Positions 20,112 to 28,838 of a stretch of DNA of 48,935 nt are shown here, piece after piece. Position 1 is the first letter of the stretch. Each line of letters begins with the position of its first letter. A model generated the notes under the pieces. It searched no databases, was not told the DNA's origin, and saw only the letters and a program-made list of their open reading frames with translations. The DNA comes from Roseovarius sp. (GTDB lineage Bacteria; Pseudomonadota; Alphaproteobacteria; Rhodobacterales; Rhodobacteraceae), in NCBI GenBank assembly GCA_029212365.1, contig JARGOC010000028.1, positions 1 through 48,935 of the forward strand, read 5' to 3'. Made by a program: the position numbers and the translations under genes.

Positions 20112-22412
20112 TCACTCACACAGCTTTAGTTGCCCGTGCGCAAACGTTTCAACAACCCGAAGCGCTTCAGTTGCAGCTTCTACGATCTCAGCCTCTTGAT
20201 GAGGATGGTCGCTAAACTTGCCTCCATGGCAAAGGTCATTGAGCAATACACTTTTGATCTCAATCTGATGATCACTTATCAAGTATTTAACGAACGCCTC
20301 AAAATCTTGGATATCAGGTCGGCAAAACTTCCACATCCCCTCGATCACCGACCTGATAGAGTTAGGGGTAGTGTGATCCGGTGTTTTCTTACCTTTGCTT
20401 ACTTCATAAACATCACGCAGTTGGAGAACATGTGGTGTGGCGAAAGCTTTTTGATTGCTTAACTGGTGCTTTGGTGCGCCCGCAACAAGTTGGTAGAGCC
20501 CATCCCCCCGAACCACATTATTGGAGCTGATCACGTTGTAAAAATAGTTATTGTGAGTGAGGATTATCATCTTGGGACGAGTCAGCTGAGGTTCCAGACT
20601 CATTAAGACTTCACCTTCACTTGAGATTCGAAGATACTTTAAGCACTGGGCTATGCCGTAAATGTAGTCAAACGACAAAGAAGAAACTGGATCATCTACG
20701 ATAAAGAACAGCTTCTTGTAATCTTGGATGCTTTCGACCCGCAGGTGTATGCGAGCAATGTAGTAACAAAATGCTATAATAGATTTTTCGCCATCGCTTA
20801 GTGTTCTATCTGGCCCTCGCGTGATTTCATTATTTCTACGTCGAACAGAAAATGTCTCTTCATCGAACGTGTATGCGTCAGAAAAGAAGTACCTCAGCAA
20901 GAGCTGAAATGTTTCAACTACTCGTCCCTTTGCCGAAGCACCGTCACCATGTTTCTTTTGCAACGCTTCTATCTCTGACGATAGTTTGGATATTTCTGCA
21001 TTCAAACGCCGAATTTCCCGAATTACCAATTCATTCTTTGTCAAAAAGTCGACCAAAAACGCGGCACAGCTACCAGTATGGATTGATAGGCGTTCGGCCT
21101 TAGAGTTCGCAACAAGCGCTGCAATTCGTTCGTAAACTTCGTTGTTTGAACCAATAGCCTCGGTGAGGTTTTTCTCAAGTTCTGCGTTGTTAGCGACCGG
21201 AAGATCGACATGAGCAGCAAGATTCTTGATCTTCGTCTCGATGAGGTTTTGAAGTTGTTCTAACCCCTCTTTGGCCAGATCTAGCGGGGCAGACAAGTCG
21301 ATTGGCGATACATCCGACATGGATGGGAAGTACTTCTTTAGTTCGTCGAAGCAGACCTTTGCTTTAAGTGTTGCGAGCCGTTTTTGTTCTAAACTGTTGA
21401 TCTGTTGCTGAAGTTGACTCAGCAGCCTGTTCAACAGACGGATGTGCACCGCTTCTTCGTCTTTGAAGTACTTAGTGTAAGCATCAATCGCCAGTGTAGC
21501 AGTATGGGTTAAGTGTTGGGTGCAGAAAGGGCAGTAAGAATCCTCGGTCCCCAAGAGTTGTAAACCATGTTCAAAAAACAGAGGGTCGCGTCGAATTTGA
21601 TCCTTGAATTGCGCTGCGATGCTGGACGGGGACGTTATTCTTTTGAGTGCCGTTTCGATTTCTTTATAGTCAGGAAAAAGCCCAGCTACATCTACTTCTT
21701 TAGGCAAAAGTGGATCCGTGGGTAACGACTTGTAGAGGTTATATTGGCTTAAGAGCGTTGCGATGTCTTTGATATCTTCAGGTAACGAATGTTCCCCTTC
21801 GGTGAAGTAGGAGTCTGATGTTAACTGCTTAAACGCACCAAGTGAGCCAGTAATGTTAAAATCTGATTTTAGCTTTTCCTTACCGAGACGAAACGACGTA
21901 TTGAGTGTCTCTCGCTTCTTTTGAGCTTCCTCACCCTTGTCGCTCAGCTCTTTGTTTTTCGCATCAATCTCGGTGTTTTCTTTCCCAACGACAATCTCAT
22001 GCGTGATGTTGCCATCCAGCCCATGTAGACGGTTTCGCACGTGTGCTTCGATAAAGTCCTCAGAAAAGACGTGGTAGATGTATGACGGCGTTGAACGGTT
22101 TACTGTTCTGGCCTTTGCATTCAGACCAATGCTCCCGATGCACTGCGCACCCTCGAAGAGACCAAAAGTGCCTTGGTGGTTTGTTGCTTCTTCAGAAACC
22201 AAGATAGATGGAATGTCTTCTTCAATTTCGCTTTCGTTGGCAGCTGAATCTAGTAGGCGCAACGCTCGTGCTATGAACGATTTTCCCGTTCCATTACGTG
22301 CAAAAATGAGATGCTGAGAACGGTTGGAAAGCTCGGCTTCAAGCTCCATTATTGGGCCTATATGCTTGGCGCTTACGCGTAGCTTTGGCTTTTCGGCTTT
22401 TTGAGTGCTCAT
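20112..22412 (-). CDS. RloC/PrrC-like AAA ATPase (AAA_13 type)
   Basis: The 766-residue protein has Walker A ARNGTGKS (residues 38-45), a coiled-coil middle with a CPFC motif at 294-297, an ABC signature LSDGEKS (538-544) and Walker B FFIVDDPVSS (569-578). This split-ATPase layout with a CxxC on the coiled coil is that of RloC and related AAA_13 proteins. About 185 residues follow Walker B and may hold an effector domain. I could not recognise a confirmed anticodon-nuclease site, so the activity is open. It lies 208 bases after the helicase gene and 152 bases before the SbcD-like gene. Confidence 0.7.
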   Translation of the reverse strand: MSTQKAEKPKLRVSAKHIGPIMELEAELSNRSQHLIFARNGTGKSFIARALRLLDSAANESEIEEDIPSILVSEEATNHQGTFGLFEGAQCIGSIGLNAKARTVNRSTPSYIYHVFSEDFIEAHVRNRLHGLDGNITHEIVVGKENTEIDAKNKELSDKGEEAQKKRETLNTSFRLGKEKLKSDFNITGSLGAFKQLTSDSYFTEGEHSLPEDIKDIATLLSQYNLYKSLPTDPLLPKEVDVAGLFPDYKEIETALKRITSPSSIAAQFKDQIRRDPLFFEHGLQLLGTEDSYCPFCTQHLTHTATLAIDAYTKYFKDEEAVHIRLLNRLLSQLQQQINSLEQKRLATLKAKVCFDELKKYFPSMSDVSPIDLSAPLDLAKEGLEQLQNLIETKIKNLAAHVDLPVANNAELEKNLTEAIGSNNEVYERIAALVANSKAERLSIHTGSCAAFLVDFLTKNELVIREIRRLNAEISKLSSEIEALQKKHGDGASAKGRVVETFQLLLRYFFSDAYTFDEETFSVRRRNNEITRGPDRTLSDGEKSIIAFCYYIARIHLRVESIQDYKKLFFIVDDPVSSLSFDYIYGIAQCLKYLRISSEGEVLMSLEPQLTRPKMIILTHNNYFYNVISSNNVVRGDGLYQLVAGAPKHQLSNQKAFATPHVLQLRDVYEVSKGKKTPDHTTPNSIRSVIEGMWKFCRPDIQDFEAFVKYLISDHQIEIKSVLLNDLCHGGKFSDHPHQEAEIVEAATEALRVVETFAHGQLKLCE

Positions 22413-22439
22413 CTAATTTTCCCGATGAATTGCTTAAAA

Positions 22440-22628
22440 TTAAATTGACCGTGATCGACTCACGTTAAGGTTGTCAATCGTCGTCAGACCGGTTTTATCA
22501 ATCTCATGAATTTGTCCACCGGTTAAACAGTTCTCATTTGCTTTCGCTTCGGCCGGTGTAATTATCATGGGTTCAGCGACAGCAACCGCAGGACAGCCAA
22601 ACAAGGCCGACATTTGTTTTTCAGACAT
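22440..22628 (-). CDS. possible small protein between helicase and RloC-like genes
   Basis: A 62-codon frame starts at an ATG that overlaps the end of the helicase gene by eight bases and fills most of the 208-base gap. The product (MSEKQMSALFGCPAVAVAEP at its start) resembles nothing I know, but its position is typical of translationally coupled small genes. It may equally be a chance frame. Confidence 0.3.
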   Translation of the reverse strand: MSEKQMSALFGCPAVAVAEPMIITPAEAKANENCLTGGQIHEIDKTGLTTIDNLNVSRSRSI

Positions 22629-24795
22629 AGGTCTGAAAGGTCTCCACTATTTTTACTATGCTCTGCGGTTCGAGCCTCGACGAAACAGCATCCAGTTCCA
22701 ACAACTCGCGCGTCAGGTACGGATGAAACTTCTCCGTCAGCAGGTTGCCAGCGCCTGCAAATAGATCAACAACTTCGCCTTCCCCAATCCGCTTGAGAAC
22801 CTCGGTTAATGACGGGGTTTCGTCCCCCTCTCCCACTTGAAGGAAGCCATCATATTGTTCGACAGCAAACCCAAAACTTCTAAGCGCTAGCGCTAGGGTC
22901 GTCGTTTTCATTGTCCCAACTCGTGTTGCGATGATTGTGGTTTCTTCGCCCAAATTGACTAGGGACGCGTCAGTAAACCCCATCCGCGAATAGTTGAGTC
23001 GCGCCTCTTCAAGCATTTCGAGCGAATGTGCATCCATGTAGAGGTGCTTGGTACTACCTTCTAACAAATCGAACATGCGCGCGATCACCCTGTCATGGAT
23101 CTCACCTTGGTCCCCGCCGAACACTGGCGGCACACCTGCTTTGGCAGGTTTGACCAAAATTACCTTTTCCCGATCGTGGATTTCCTGAACTACCCAACGA
23201 CGCCCGGAAAAGATGAGCATCATCCCAGGTGAGAGGATGTTGTCGATCGGCAACGTCCCAAGATCCCGCCCGTTTGAAACCAACCGGTATTCTTCGGGCG
23301 TCTTAAATACCGCGAAAAAGCTATAATGCTCGACGAGCCGCTCTCCGTTTTGGCCCAAGAGCAACAAACCCCCGTCCGTTTGCTCAATCAGGCCAGTTTC
23401 AGGATGGCCGAGCGCACGCAGCACATCAGTGAACATTGCTGTGGTGACCTGCCGAAACGGACCTTCGCGACAAAGCACGCTGTATAGAATAGTTGCGGGT
23501 GCCCCTCCGCGCTGTGCGATTACGGATAGGATCTGATGCACAAGTGTCGACAGATGCAGCGCTTGCGGTTTCGGTGGCTCGCACCAGCCCTCCAGCAACA
23601 GATCAATCATCGCAATAGACCGGATCAAGCTTAATCTCAGACGATCCACAAAGCTGCAATCCGATGAGAGCCTCGTTTCTACAGCGTATTGGCGCAGGAT
23701 GGCTGGCTGGCCCTCCCTGCGTCCCGACCGTCCCAATCGCTGCCGCAGGGCTGCGACGGTGAAGGGTGCGCCAATTTGCGCGACACAGGTCACATCGCCG
23801 ATGTCGATGCCAAGCTCTAGTGTGGACGTGCAGACAGCTGTGGTCGGTTTGCTGCTGTCTTTCAGGCGACGTTCAACAAAATCGCGGTGGTCGCGTGAAA
23901 GGCTGGCATGGTGCGGGTAAAACTCTTGGGGAAGATGCTCTTGCTCGCAAAGATTGCGCAATCGGTCAGCGTAAATTTCAACACGTTGTCGGGCGCCGGC
24001 AAACACTAGATTGTCGCTTCCCCTTAGATGCTCGAATAAATGCGCTGCGACAGCATCCGTGGCAGATGGGGTGTTGTCGTCTTCTCCACCGGAAAGATAC
24101 CCACGCAGCTGGAGCTTCAGTTCCGCTTCTCCGCCCTCTGCTTCGATCAATGTGACGTGTTCCACATTGTCAGGCCGCAGATAAGCGCGGGCGAGATCCA
24201 TATCGCCAAGCGTCGCAGATAATCCGATCCGGCGGATGGGCCTTTTGATTGCCAACTCGAGACGCGTCAGCAAAGACCGCAATTGCACTCCGCGCTCACT
24301 GTCGAGCACAGTGTGCAACTCATCGATCACCACAGCTCGGGTTGCACCGAACAGGCGCGCGATTTCCAAGCCCCGACGTACGAACAATGCCTCAAGCGAC
24401 TCTGGCGTTATCAAGAGTATCCCTTTGGGCTTTTTCATCGCGCGCGTTTTGACTGATTGTGACACATCGCCGTGCCACGGTACCACTGGAAGCTCCGCCT
24501 CCTGGCAGATACCTTCCAATCGCCCCGCCTGGTCGGTGATAAGCGCCTTAAGTGGCCCAATGTAGAGCACGTCGAACCCGCCGCCCTCTGCCGGTTCGTC
24601 CAGTACCTGAGAGATCAACGGAAAAAATGCGGCCTCTGTTTTGCCACCGGCTGTCGATGCCGCGACGATGAGGTCGTTATCACTCTCGTAAATAGTCCGA
24701 ATCGCCCGCGCCTGAATATCGCGCAGCTCACGCCACCCCTGCTGTCTGATCCACTTTTGGACAGGGCGTGCAAGTTGGTCAAAGGCGCTGCTCAT
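22621..24795 (-). CDS. sngC: Lhr-like superfamily II DNA helicase, Shango SngC-like
   Basis: The 724-residue protein has the SF2 motifs: Walker A AASTAGGKT (45-53), DELH box (158-161), SAT (193-195), and motif VI QRLGRSGRR (352-360). The long C-terminal region after about residue 400 is Lhr/BrxHI-like. Together with the adjacent BrxD-like ATPase and TerB protein it reproduces the three-gene Shango anti-phage system, in which the helicase is SngC. It is also comparable to BrxHI of BREX-type loci. It starts nine bases after the ATPase gene. Assignment of the symbol rests on gene order and domains, not on a similarity search. Confidence 0.8.
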   Translation of the reverse strand: MSSAFDQLARPVQKWIRQQGWRELRDIQARAIRTIYESDNDLIVAASTAGGKTEAAFFPLISQVLDEPAEGGGFDVLYIGPLKALITDQAGRLEGICQEAELPVVPWHGDVSQSVKTRAMKKPKGILLITPESLEALFVRRGLEIARLFGATRAVVIDELHTVLDSERGVQLRSLLTRLELAIKRPIRRIGLSATLGDMDLARAYLRPDNVEHVTLIEAEGGEAELKLQLRGYLSGGEDDNTPSATDAVAAHLFEHLRGSDNLVFAGARQRVEIYADRLRNLCEQEHLPQEFYPHHASLSRDHRDFVERRLKDSSKPTTAVCTSTLELGIDIGDVTCVAQIGAPFTVAALRQRLGRSGRREGQPAILRQYAVETRLSSDCSFVDRLRLSLIRSIAMIDLLLEGWCEPPKPQALHLSTLVHQILSVIAQRGGAPATILYSVLCREGPFRQVTTAMFTDVLRALGHPETGLIEQTDGGLLLLGQNGERLVEHYSFFAVFKTPEEYRLVSNGRDLGTLPIDNILSPGMMLIFSGRRWVVQEIHDREKVILVKPAKAGVPPVFGGDQGEIHDRVIARMFDLLEGSTKHLYMDAHSLEMLEEARLNYSRMGFTDASLVNLGEETTIIATRVGTMKTTTLALALRSFGFAVEQYDGFLQVGEGDETPSLTEVLKRIGEGEVVDLFAGAGNLLTEKFHPYLTRELLELDAVSSRLEPQSIVKIVETFQTYV

Positions 24796-24804
24796 GCTCA
24801 GGAC

Positions 24805-26112
24805 TTAAAGTTTGAAGCTTATCAGATCATCGTCACCGCTCGGCTGTGCACCAGTCGTTTCCTCCACCTCACTCATGTCTTCGCCTAGGTCTTCTGAGAC
24901 GTCGATCTGTTCAATCAGATCGCTCCACTCAACGCCTGGGTTTTGCTCCAGCACGGACAGCAAGTTCACAAAAGCCGTGACGGTATTACGCGGCGTCCTG
25001 AAATAGGCCTCCCCAATCCGGTCGGAACAATGGTTCATAAAGGCTTCCAGCGCTGTATCCGGCAAAGCCGTTTCATCGTCTTGCATCACGCGTCTGACAT
25101 TGGCTAACAGAACAAACAGATCTTCCGGTGTCAGACTTGCAAGCCGCACAACCGGCCCCGACAAATCAACAAGTCCATCACGGGCGAAGGTGTTTTCTGC
25201 CAGCCGCGATTGCAAGGCCTCATAACTATAAAGCCCACGGCGGGTGTTCATCAAAAATTCTGGCGTGCCCCCCATGAGAAACCCAAGGTTCTCGGCGCTG
25301 CCCTGAAGCACGTCGTTCAAAATACGTAGGATCTGCTCATAGTTCGCATTGCGCGCTTGAGACGATGTCAGCTTGAACAGGTTCACCATTTCATCGAGGC
25401 CGACAAGCAGCCCTTTGTAACCGGCCTCGCACACAAAAGCAGACATCAGTTTGAGATGATCGTAAACGCTCGCATCATCGACAATCGTGCGCACGCCGAG
25501 GGCTTTGCGCGCATCCGTGCGGGTTGCAAATTCTCCCCTGAGCCAACGCAGAGCAGCCGACTTGAGCTCGTCATCCCCGTTCTCATGGCCTTCCCAATAC
25601 CGGCGAATGACCTCCGCAAATTCAAAACCGCCAGTGAGTTCTTCGAAATGGCTCAGACGCTCGCGGATGATGGTGCCGGTAGGTACATTTTTTCCCTCGG
25701 CATCTCGGTGCGCTTGGCTGACAAACCGCTCAACCACGCTGGCCAAAGCGCCACCGTCCGGCTTTGTGCGCGTCGACAGGTTGCGCGCCATCTCGGCATA
25801 AAGTCCACGTGCCTGTCCTCCAGTCGCATGAATGCGCCTGTCAGGGGCAAGATCGGCGAACATCACCACCAGCCCTTTTTCCAATGCCACCAAGCGGATC
25901 AGGTTCATAAAGAAGGTTTTACCAGATCCATACTCGCCGATAACGAAACGGATAGCCGAGCCACCATCCGCAATGCGTTCCATGTCCTTTACAAGTTCTT
26001 CGATCTCGCGAACGCGGCCGACCTGAATGTGACGTAGGCCCAGCTTTGGCACGACCCCTGCCCGCAACGCCTGAACAATTGCATCGCGCTCACGTGGCTT
26101 CAATTTAGACAT
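24805..26112 (-). CDS. sngB: BrxD-like ATP-binding protein, Shango SngB-like
   Basis: This 435-residue P-loop ATPase resembles the BREX BrxD (DUF2791) type. Walker A GEYGSGKT is at residues 59-66, and a Walker-B-like GLDEMVNLF is at about 238-246. Conserved blocks include RFVIGEYGSGKT preceded by VGRVREIEEL, as expected for BrxD. A GGGGAGGGG ribosome binding site lies just upstream, and the start overlaps the TerB gene by eight bases. Together with the neighbouring helicase it makes the ATPase/helicase pair shared by Shango and some BREX systems. It has no visible nuclease domain. Confidence 0.8.
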   Translation of the reverse strand: MSKLKPRERDAIVQALRAGVVPKLGLRHIQVGRVREIEELVKDMERIADGGSAIRFVIGEYGSGKTFFMNLIRLVALEKGLVVMFADLAPDRRIHATGGQARGLYAEMARNLSTRTKPDGGALASVVERFVSQAHRDAEGKNVPTGTIIRERLSHFEELTGGFEFAEVIRRYWEGHENGDDELKSAALRWLRGEFATRTDARKALGVRTIVDDASVYDHLKLMSAFVCEAGYKGLLVGLDEMVNLFKLTSSQARNANYEQILRILNDVLQGSAENLGFLMGGTPEFLMNTRRGLYSYEALQSRLAENTFARDGLVDLSGPVVRLASLTPEDLFVLLANVRRVMQDDETALPDTALEAFMNHCSDRIGEAYFRTPRNTVTAFVNLLSVLEQNPGVEWSDLIEQIDVSEDLGEDMSEVEETTGAQPSGDDDLISFKL

Positions 26113-28636
26113 GACGCCCCTCCCCTTTTAATTTTTGTTTTACCGCGTCCGCAATCTCGGGAGACACGTCATATCCATCATACTCGTCAAGTAAGGCTTC
26201 GTCATAGGTCTCAAAAGCCCATTCGTTGACGGCTTCCAATGCACCTGACGGCATCAATCCATGCTTTCTGCAAAGCTGCTCGAATGCGTCTTCGGTCCAG
26301 TTCTCTTGACCCACCAAATCCGACAGCAGTGCCCCATGTTTTGCATCGAGCCCAGCAAACAGCGTTACATCCTTGGGGTCCTCGTCCTCTACTGTTTCTT
26401 CCTCGGCGTCAAATATCTGCCCAAGGACAGAAGACACCCGCGCCGTATCTGATCTAATGGCTGCAATCCGCGACGCATCCAGCACTGGCGCAGTGTCCTT
26501 TGGCAGTTCAGGAATGGCCTCCCCAGAATTACCAGGCTGGGCCGCACGAACAGTGCGTGGCGCGTCGGCAATCTCTCCAGCGTGAAGGTCGGAATAAGCG
26601 AGTGATGGATCAAGGCCCAATGCCTTGTACACCTTTTCGATGCTAGCGACTTCTTCGGATTGAATAACACCATCGGCGTGTGCCGCACCCACCAAGGCCG
26701 CGCGCATCGCCGTTTGGTCTTCTACACCAACATCTTTGAGTTTACGGCGCAGCAGTGTCATGTCAGGCGGCACTGCAAGGAACCATACCATATTTGCCTG
26801 AAGCCGGCGCCGCTCTTGTTCACTCAGCCCCGAAACAGATGCGATTTGAGCCTCCAGTGCTTTGCGTTCAGCATCGGCGATACGCCCGTCTGCATGGGCA
26901 ACAAACGAGGCAAGAGCCAACTCCATCAAAGCTGTCTGGTAGCTTGACGAAACATCTTCCAGCTTTTCGATCTGCTCGCCGAGATCAAACAAAACTACAG
27001 GTTCTTCCGGCTTCGGGGAACGCAGTGCAAAGCGTGGGTCAGGCGCCAGCCCAAATCCAAGACGCGCCAAAGCATCTGCCGCTCCCGTTAGCTGTCGCTT
27101 GCCAATCTTAGCGCTGCGTTGTCCTTCGAGCTTTTCAATCACATCGGCCAGCGGGATAAGACCGCCGCTCTGCATGATCCCCCGCGCCCAATCTTTGAGC
27201 GCTTCCATTTCTGTCGACGGGAACATGCTCCACAGATCTAGTGGCAAGAGGGCGTGCGCTTCGATGCTTCCCCTGCCCTCGGGGTTCCGACCAAGATAGC
27301 GGCTCAGCTTATCAAGATCGTCTATGACTTCATCAGCGACTTCCTGTGCGATCTCGACCGGCTTTCGCAATCCTGAGATATCAGGAATGGGTTTGCCGTC
27401 GGCCGTCGGGTTGATAGTTCCTTCGAACTCGCTTGAGGCTGCGCGATACGTTGCTTTGAGGTGTTTGCGCGGTTTGCTGACCTTCAGCCCGTTTGGAAAG
27501 CGATCTTCAAACCGGATCTTGAAGAGTGCGAGAAATTCATCACGGCAACGCGATGCAGGCGTGCGTAAATGGCTCTCAGGATGGCACATCAACCAGCTCA
27601 GAACCCAGTCTGCACGTAGGGTTTCTCCCTTATCAAGACGAGCGCCAATCGCATATTTCAGCGAAAAAGGAAGCTCCCAACCCTGGCGTTCAAACGTCGG
27701 TTCCAGCGCCTCAGACTCAGTTTCGGCAAGTGTCGCGATATCAAGAAATTCACCCAAGTATCGCCTCACCGAATGATTCTCAGGATAGAGAGAAATCAAT
27801 CGCCGAACTTCGGCGATGATATCCTTGGCATCCGCGTTGGATTGGTCGACGAAAAATCTTCGTTCCAACCCATAGAAGTACAAGAACATGTAGCCCGGAT
27901 CGTAGGATGGGTCGGAACGGCCATTCGCCAACCATTCAAGATAGGTTGCCCTGCTTCGTGCTGAAATATCGGAGTACCCAGGCCAGTACGACATGCCCTC
28001 CCCTGCCCTATCGTCTCCTGTCCTAGCGACAGAAAGTGACGGGTCGATGTAGGCCCTGCATTTGTCGCGATAGCCATGATGATTGAGTAATAGCGGCGTG
28101 CCGACATAGACCATTCCACCAATGTCTCGTCCAGCAACAGTCGCAGTCTCTGCTGCAGGTATCCAGCCGCTTTTACGTGAATTCGATTGCTTCATTTGAG
28201 ACGTGGGTCGCGCGTTTTCGTACCGTGTAGCAATGGCGGAAAGTGCTGGCGCGGCAGACTGACCAGCACGCACGATTTCTGCATAGTCTTGTTTAGGTGG
28301 TTTGGGCGGCGTTCTCGAAGATGATTCAATCGCATTCGCTTCACGAGTTTTCTCTCGCTCACGCTCGATGCGTTTGTCGTGTGCACTTACGCGGGCCACT
28401 GGCTCAGATTGAGGGACACTTGTGTCGGAACTTTCAGCAGAAAGCGCGATTATTTCTAACTTGCGGGATCGTCTCTTTTCTTGCCACCAGACCAGAAAGA
28501 TAGGCAATCCAAAGGCAAAAAGCATCTGCCCACCAACGGCCCATCCCTCCAAGACGGTTACAACGATTACCATGCAAATCAAAAAGTATACTGCATAGAA
28601 AAAGACTACTCGAAAAAACTTTAGAATTAATGCCAT
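26105..28636 (-). CDS. sngA: membrane-anchored TerB-domain protein, Shango SngA-like
   Basis: The 843-residue product begins with two hydrophobic helices (about residues 5-29 and 34-50), placing the rest in the cytoplasm. Around residues 170-370 it has a TerB_N region (MSYWPGYSDIS, FLYFYGLERRFFVD). A TerB region follows (HADGRIADAERKALEAQ and HADGVIQSEEVASIEK), with a TerB_C-like C-terminus. This matches SngA of Shango. The frame is open to a GTG at 28690, but the ATG at 28636 has an AGAGGG site eight bases upstream and starts right before the first membrane helix, so I chose it. It is the first gene of the island and is divergent from the plasmid parB-like gene. Confidence 0.82.
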   Translation of the reverse strand: MALILKFFRVVFFYAVYFLICMVIVVTVLEGWAVGGQMLFAFGLPIFLVWWQEKRRSRKLEIIALSAESSDTSVPQSEPVARVSAHDKRIEREREKTREANAIESSSRTPPKPPKQDYAEIVRAGQSAAPALSAIATRYENARPTSQMKQSNSRKSGWIPAAETATVAGRDIGGMVYVGTPLLLNHHGYRDKCRAYIDPSLSVARTGDDRAGEGMSYWPGYSDISARSRATYLEWLANGRSDPSYDPGYMFLYFYGLERRFFVDQSNADAKDIIAEVRRLISLYPENHSVRRYLGEFLDIATLAETESEALEPTFERQGWELPFSLKYAIGARLDKGETLRADWVLSWLMCHPESHLRTPASRCRDEFLALFKIRFEDRFPNGLKVSKPRKHLKATYRAASSEFEGTINPTADGKPIPDISGLRKPVEIAQEVADEVIDDLDKLSRYLGRNPEGRGSIEAHALLPLDLWSMFPSTEMEALKDWARGIMQSGGLIPLADVIEKLEGQRSAKIGKRQLTGAADALARLGFGLAPDPRFALRSPKPEEPVVLFDLGEQIEKLEDVSSSYQTALMELALASFVAHADGRIADAERKALEAQIASVSGLSEQERRRLQANMVWFLAVPPDMTLLRRKLKDVGVEDQTAMRAALVGAAHADGVIQSEEVASIEKVYKALGLDPSLAYSDLHAGEIADAPRTVRAAQPGNSGEAIPELPKDTAPVLDASRIAAIRSDTARVSSVLGQIFDAEEETVEDEDPKDVTLFAGLDAKHGALLSDLVGQENWTEDAFEQLCRKHGLMPSGALEAVNEWAFETYDEALLDEYDGYDVSPEIADAVKQKLKGEGRHV

Positions 28637-28699
28637 TAACAAAACCCTCTTACCAACTACTCTAGTTTGCGGGATTTTCGGCGCAATCACTATCGCTAA

Positions 28700-28726
28700 G
28701 GTAGCAGTTAAAAAATTTGCGCTACC
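28700..28726. promoter_or_regulatory. inverted repeat in the divergent promoter region
   Basis: GGTAGC at 28700-28705 and GCTACC at 28721-28726 form an inverted repeat with a 15-base AT-rich spacer in the 202-base gap between the divergent TerB and parB-like genes. It may be a regulator operator for either side. No confident -35/-10 pair was identified. Confidence 0.3.
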
Positions 28727-28770
28727 AATTTCAGTTCGTTCGCAAAACCTTGCTAGAGCCAGAGAAAGGG

Positions 28771-28789
28771 AAGCCCGATTGCCGGGCTT
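28771..28789. promoter_or_regulatory. hairpin in the leader of the parB-like gene
   Basis: AAGCCCG (28771-28777) and CGGGCTT (28783-28789) form a perfect 7-bp stem with a five-base loop about 50 bases before the gene start. No U-tract follows on the plus strand, so a leader or regulatory role is more likely than termination. The same position would also suit a transcription boundary. Confidence 0.35.
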
Positions 28790-28838
28790 GAAAGGATAGA
28801 GAGAGTCTCATCCGGGCCGGTCCAAAAGGACGAAACCC

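Noticed and set aside
28637..28690. GTG start of the TerB protein at 28690
   Set aside because: The ATG at 28636 has a better ribosome binding site (AGAGGG) and places the first membrane helix at the N-terminus.
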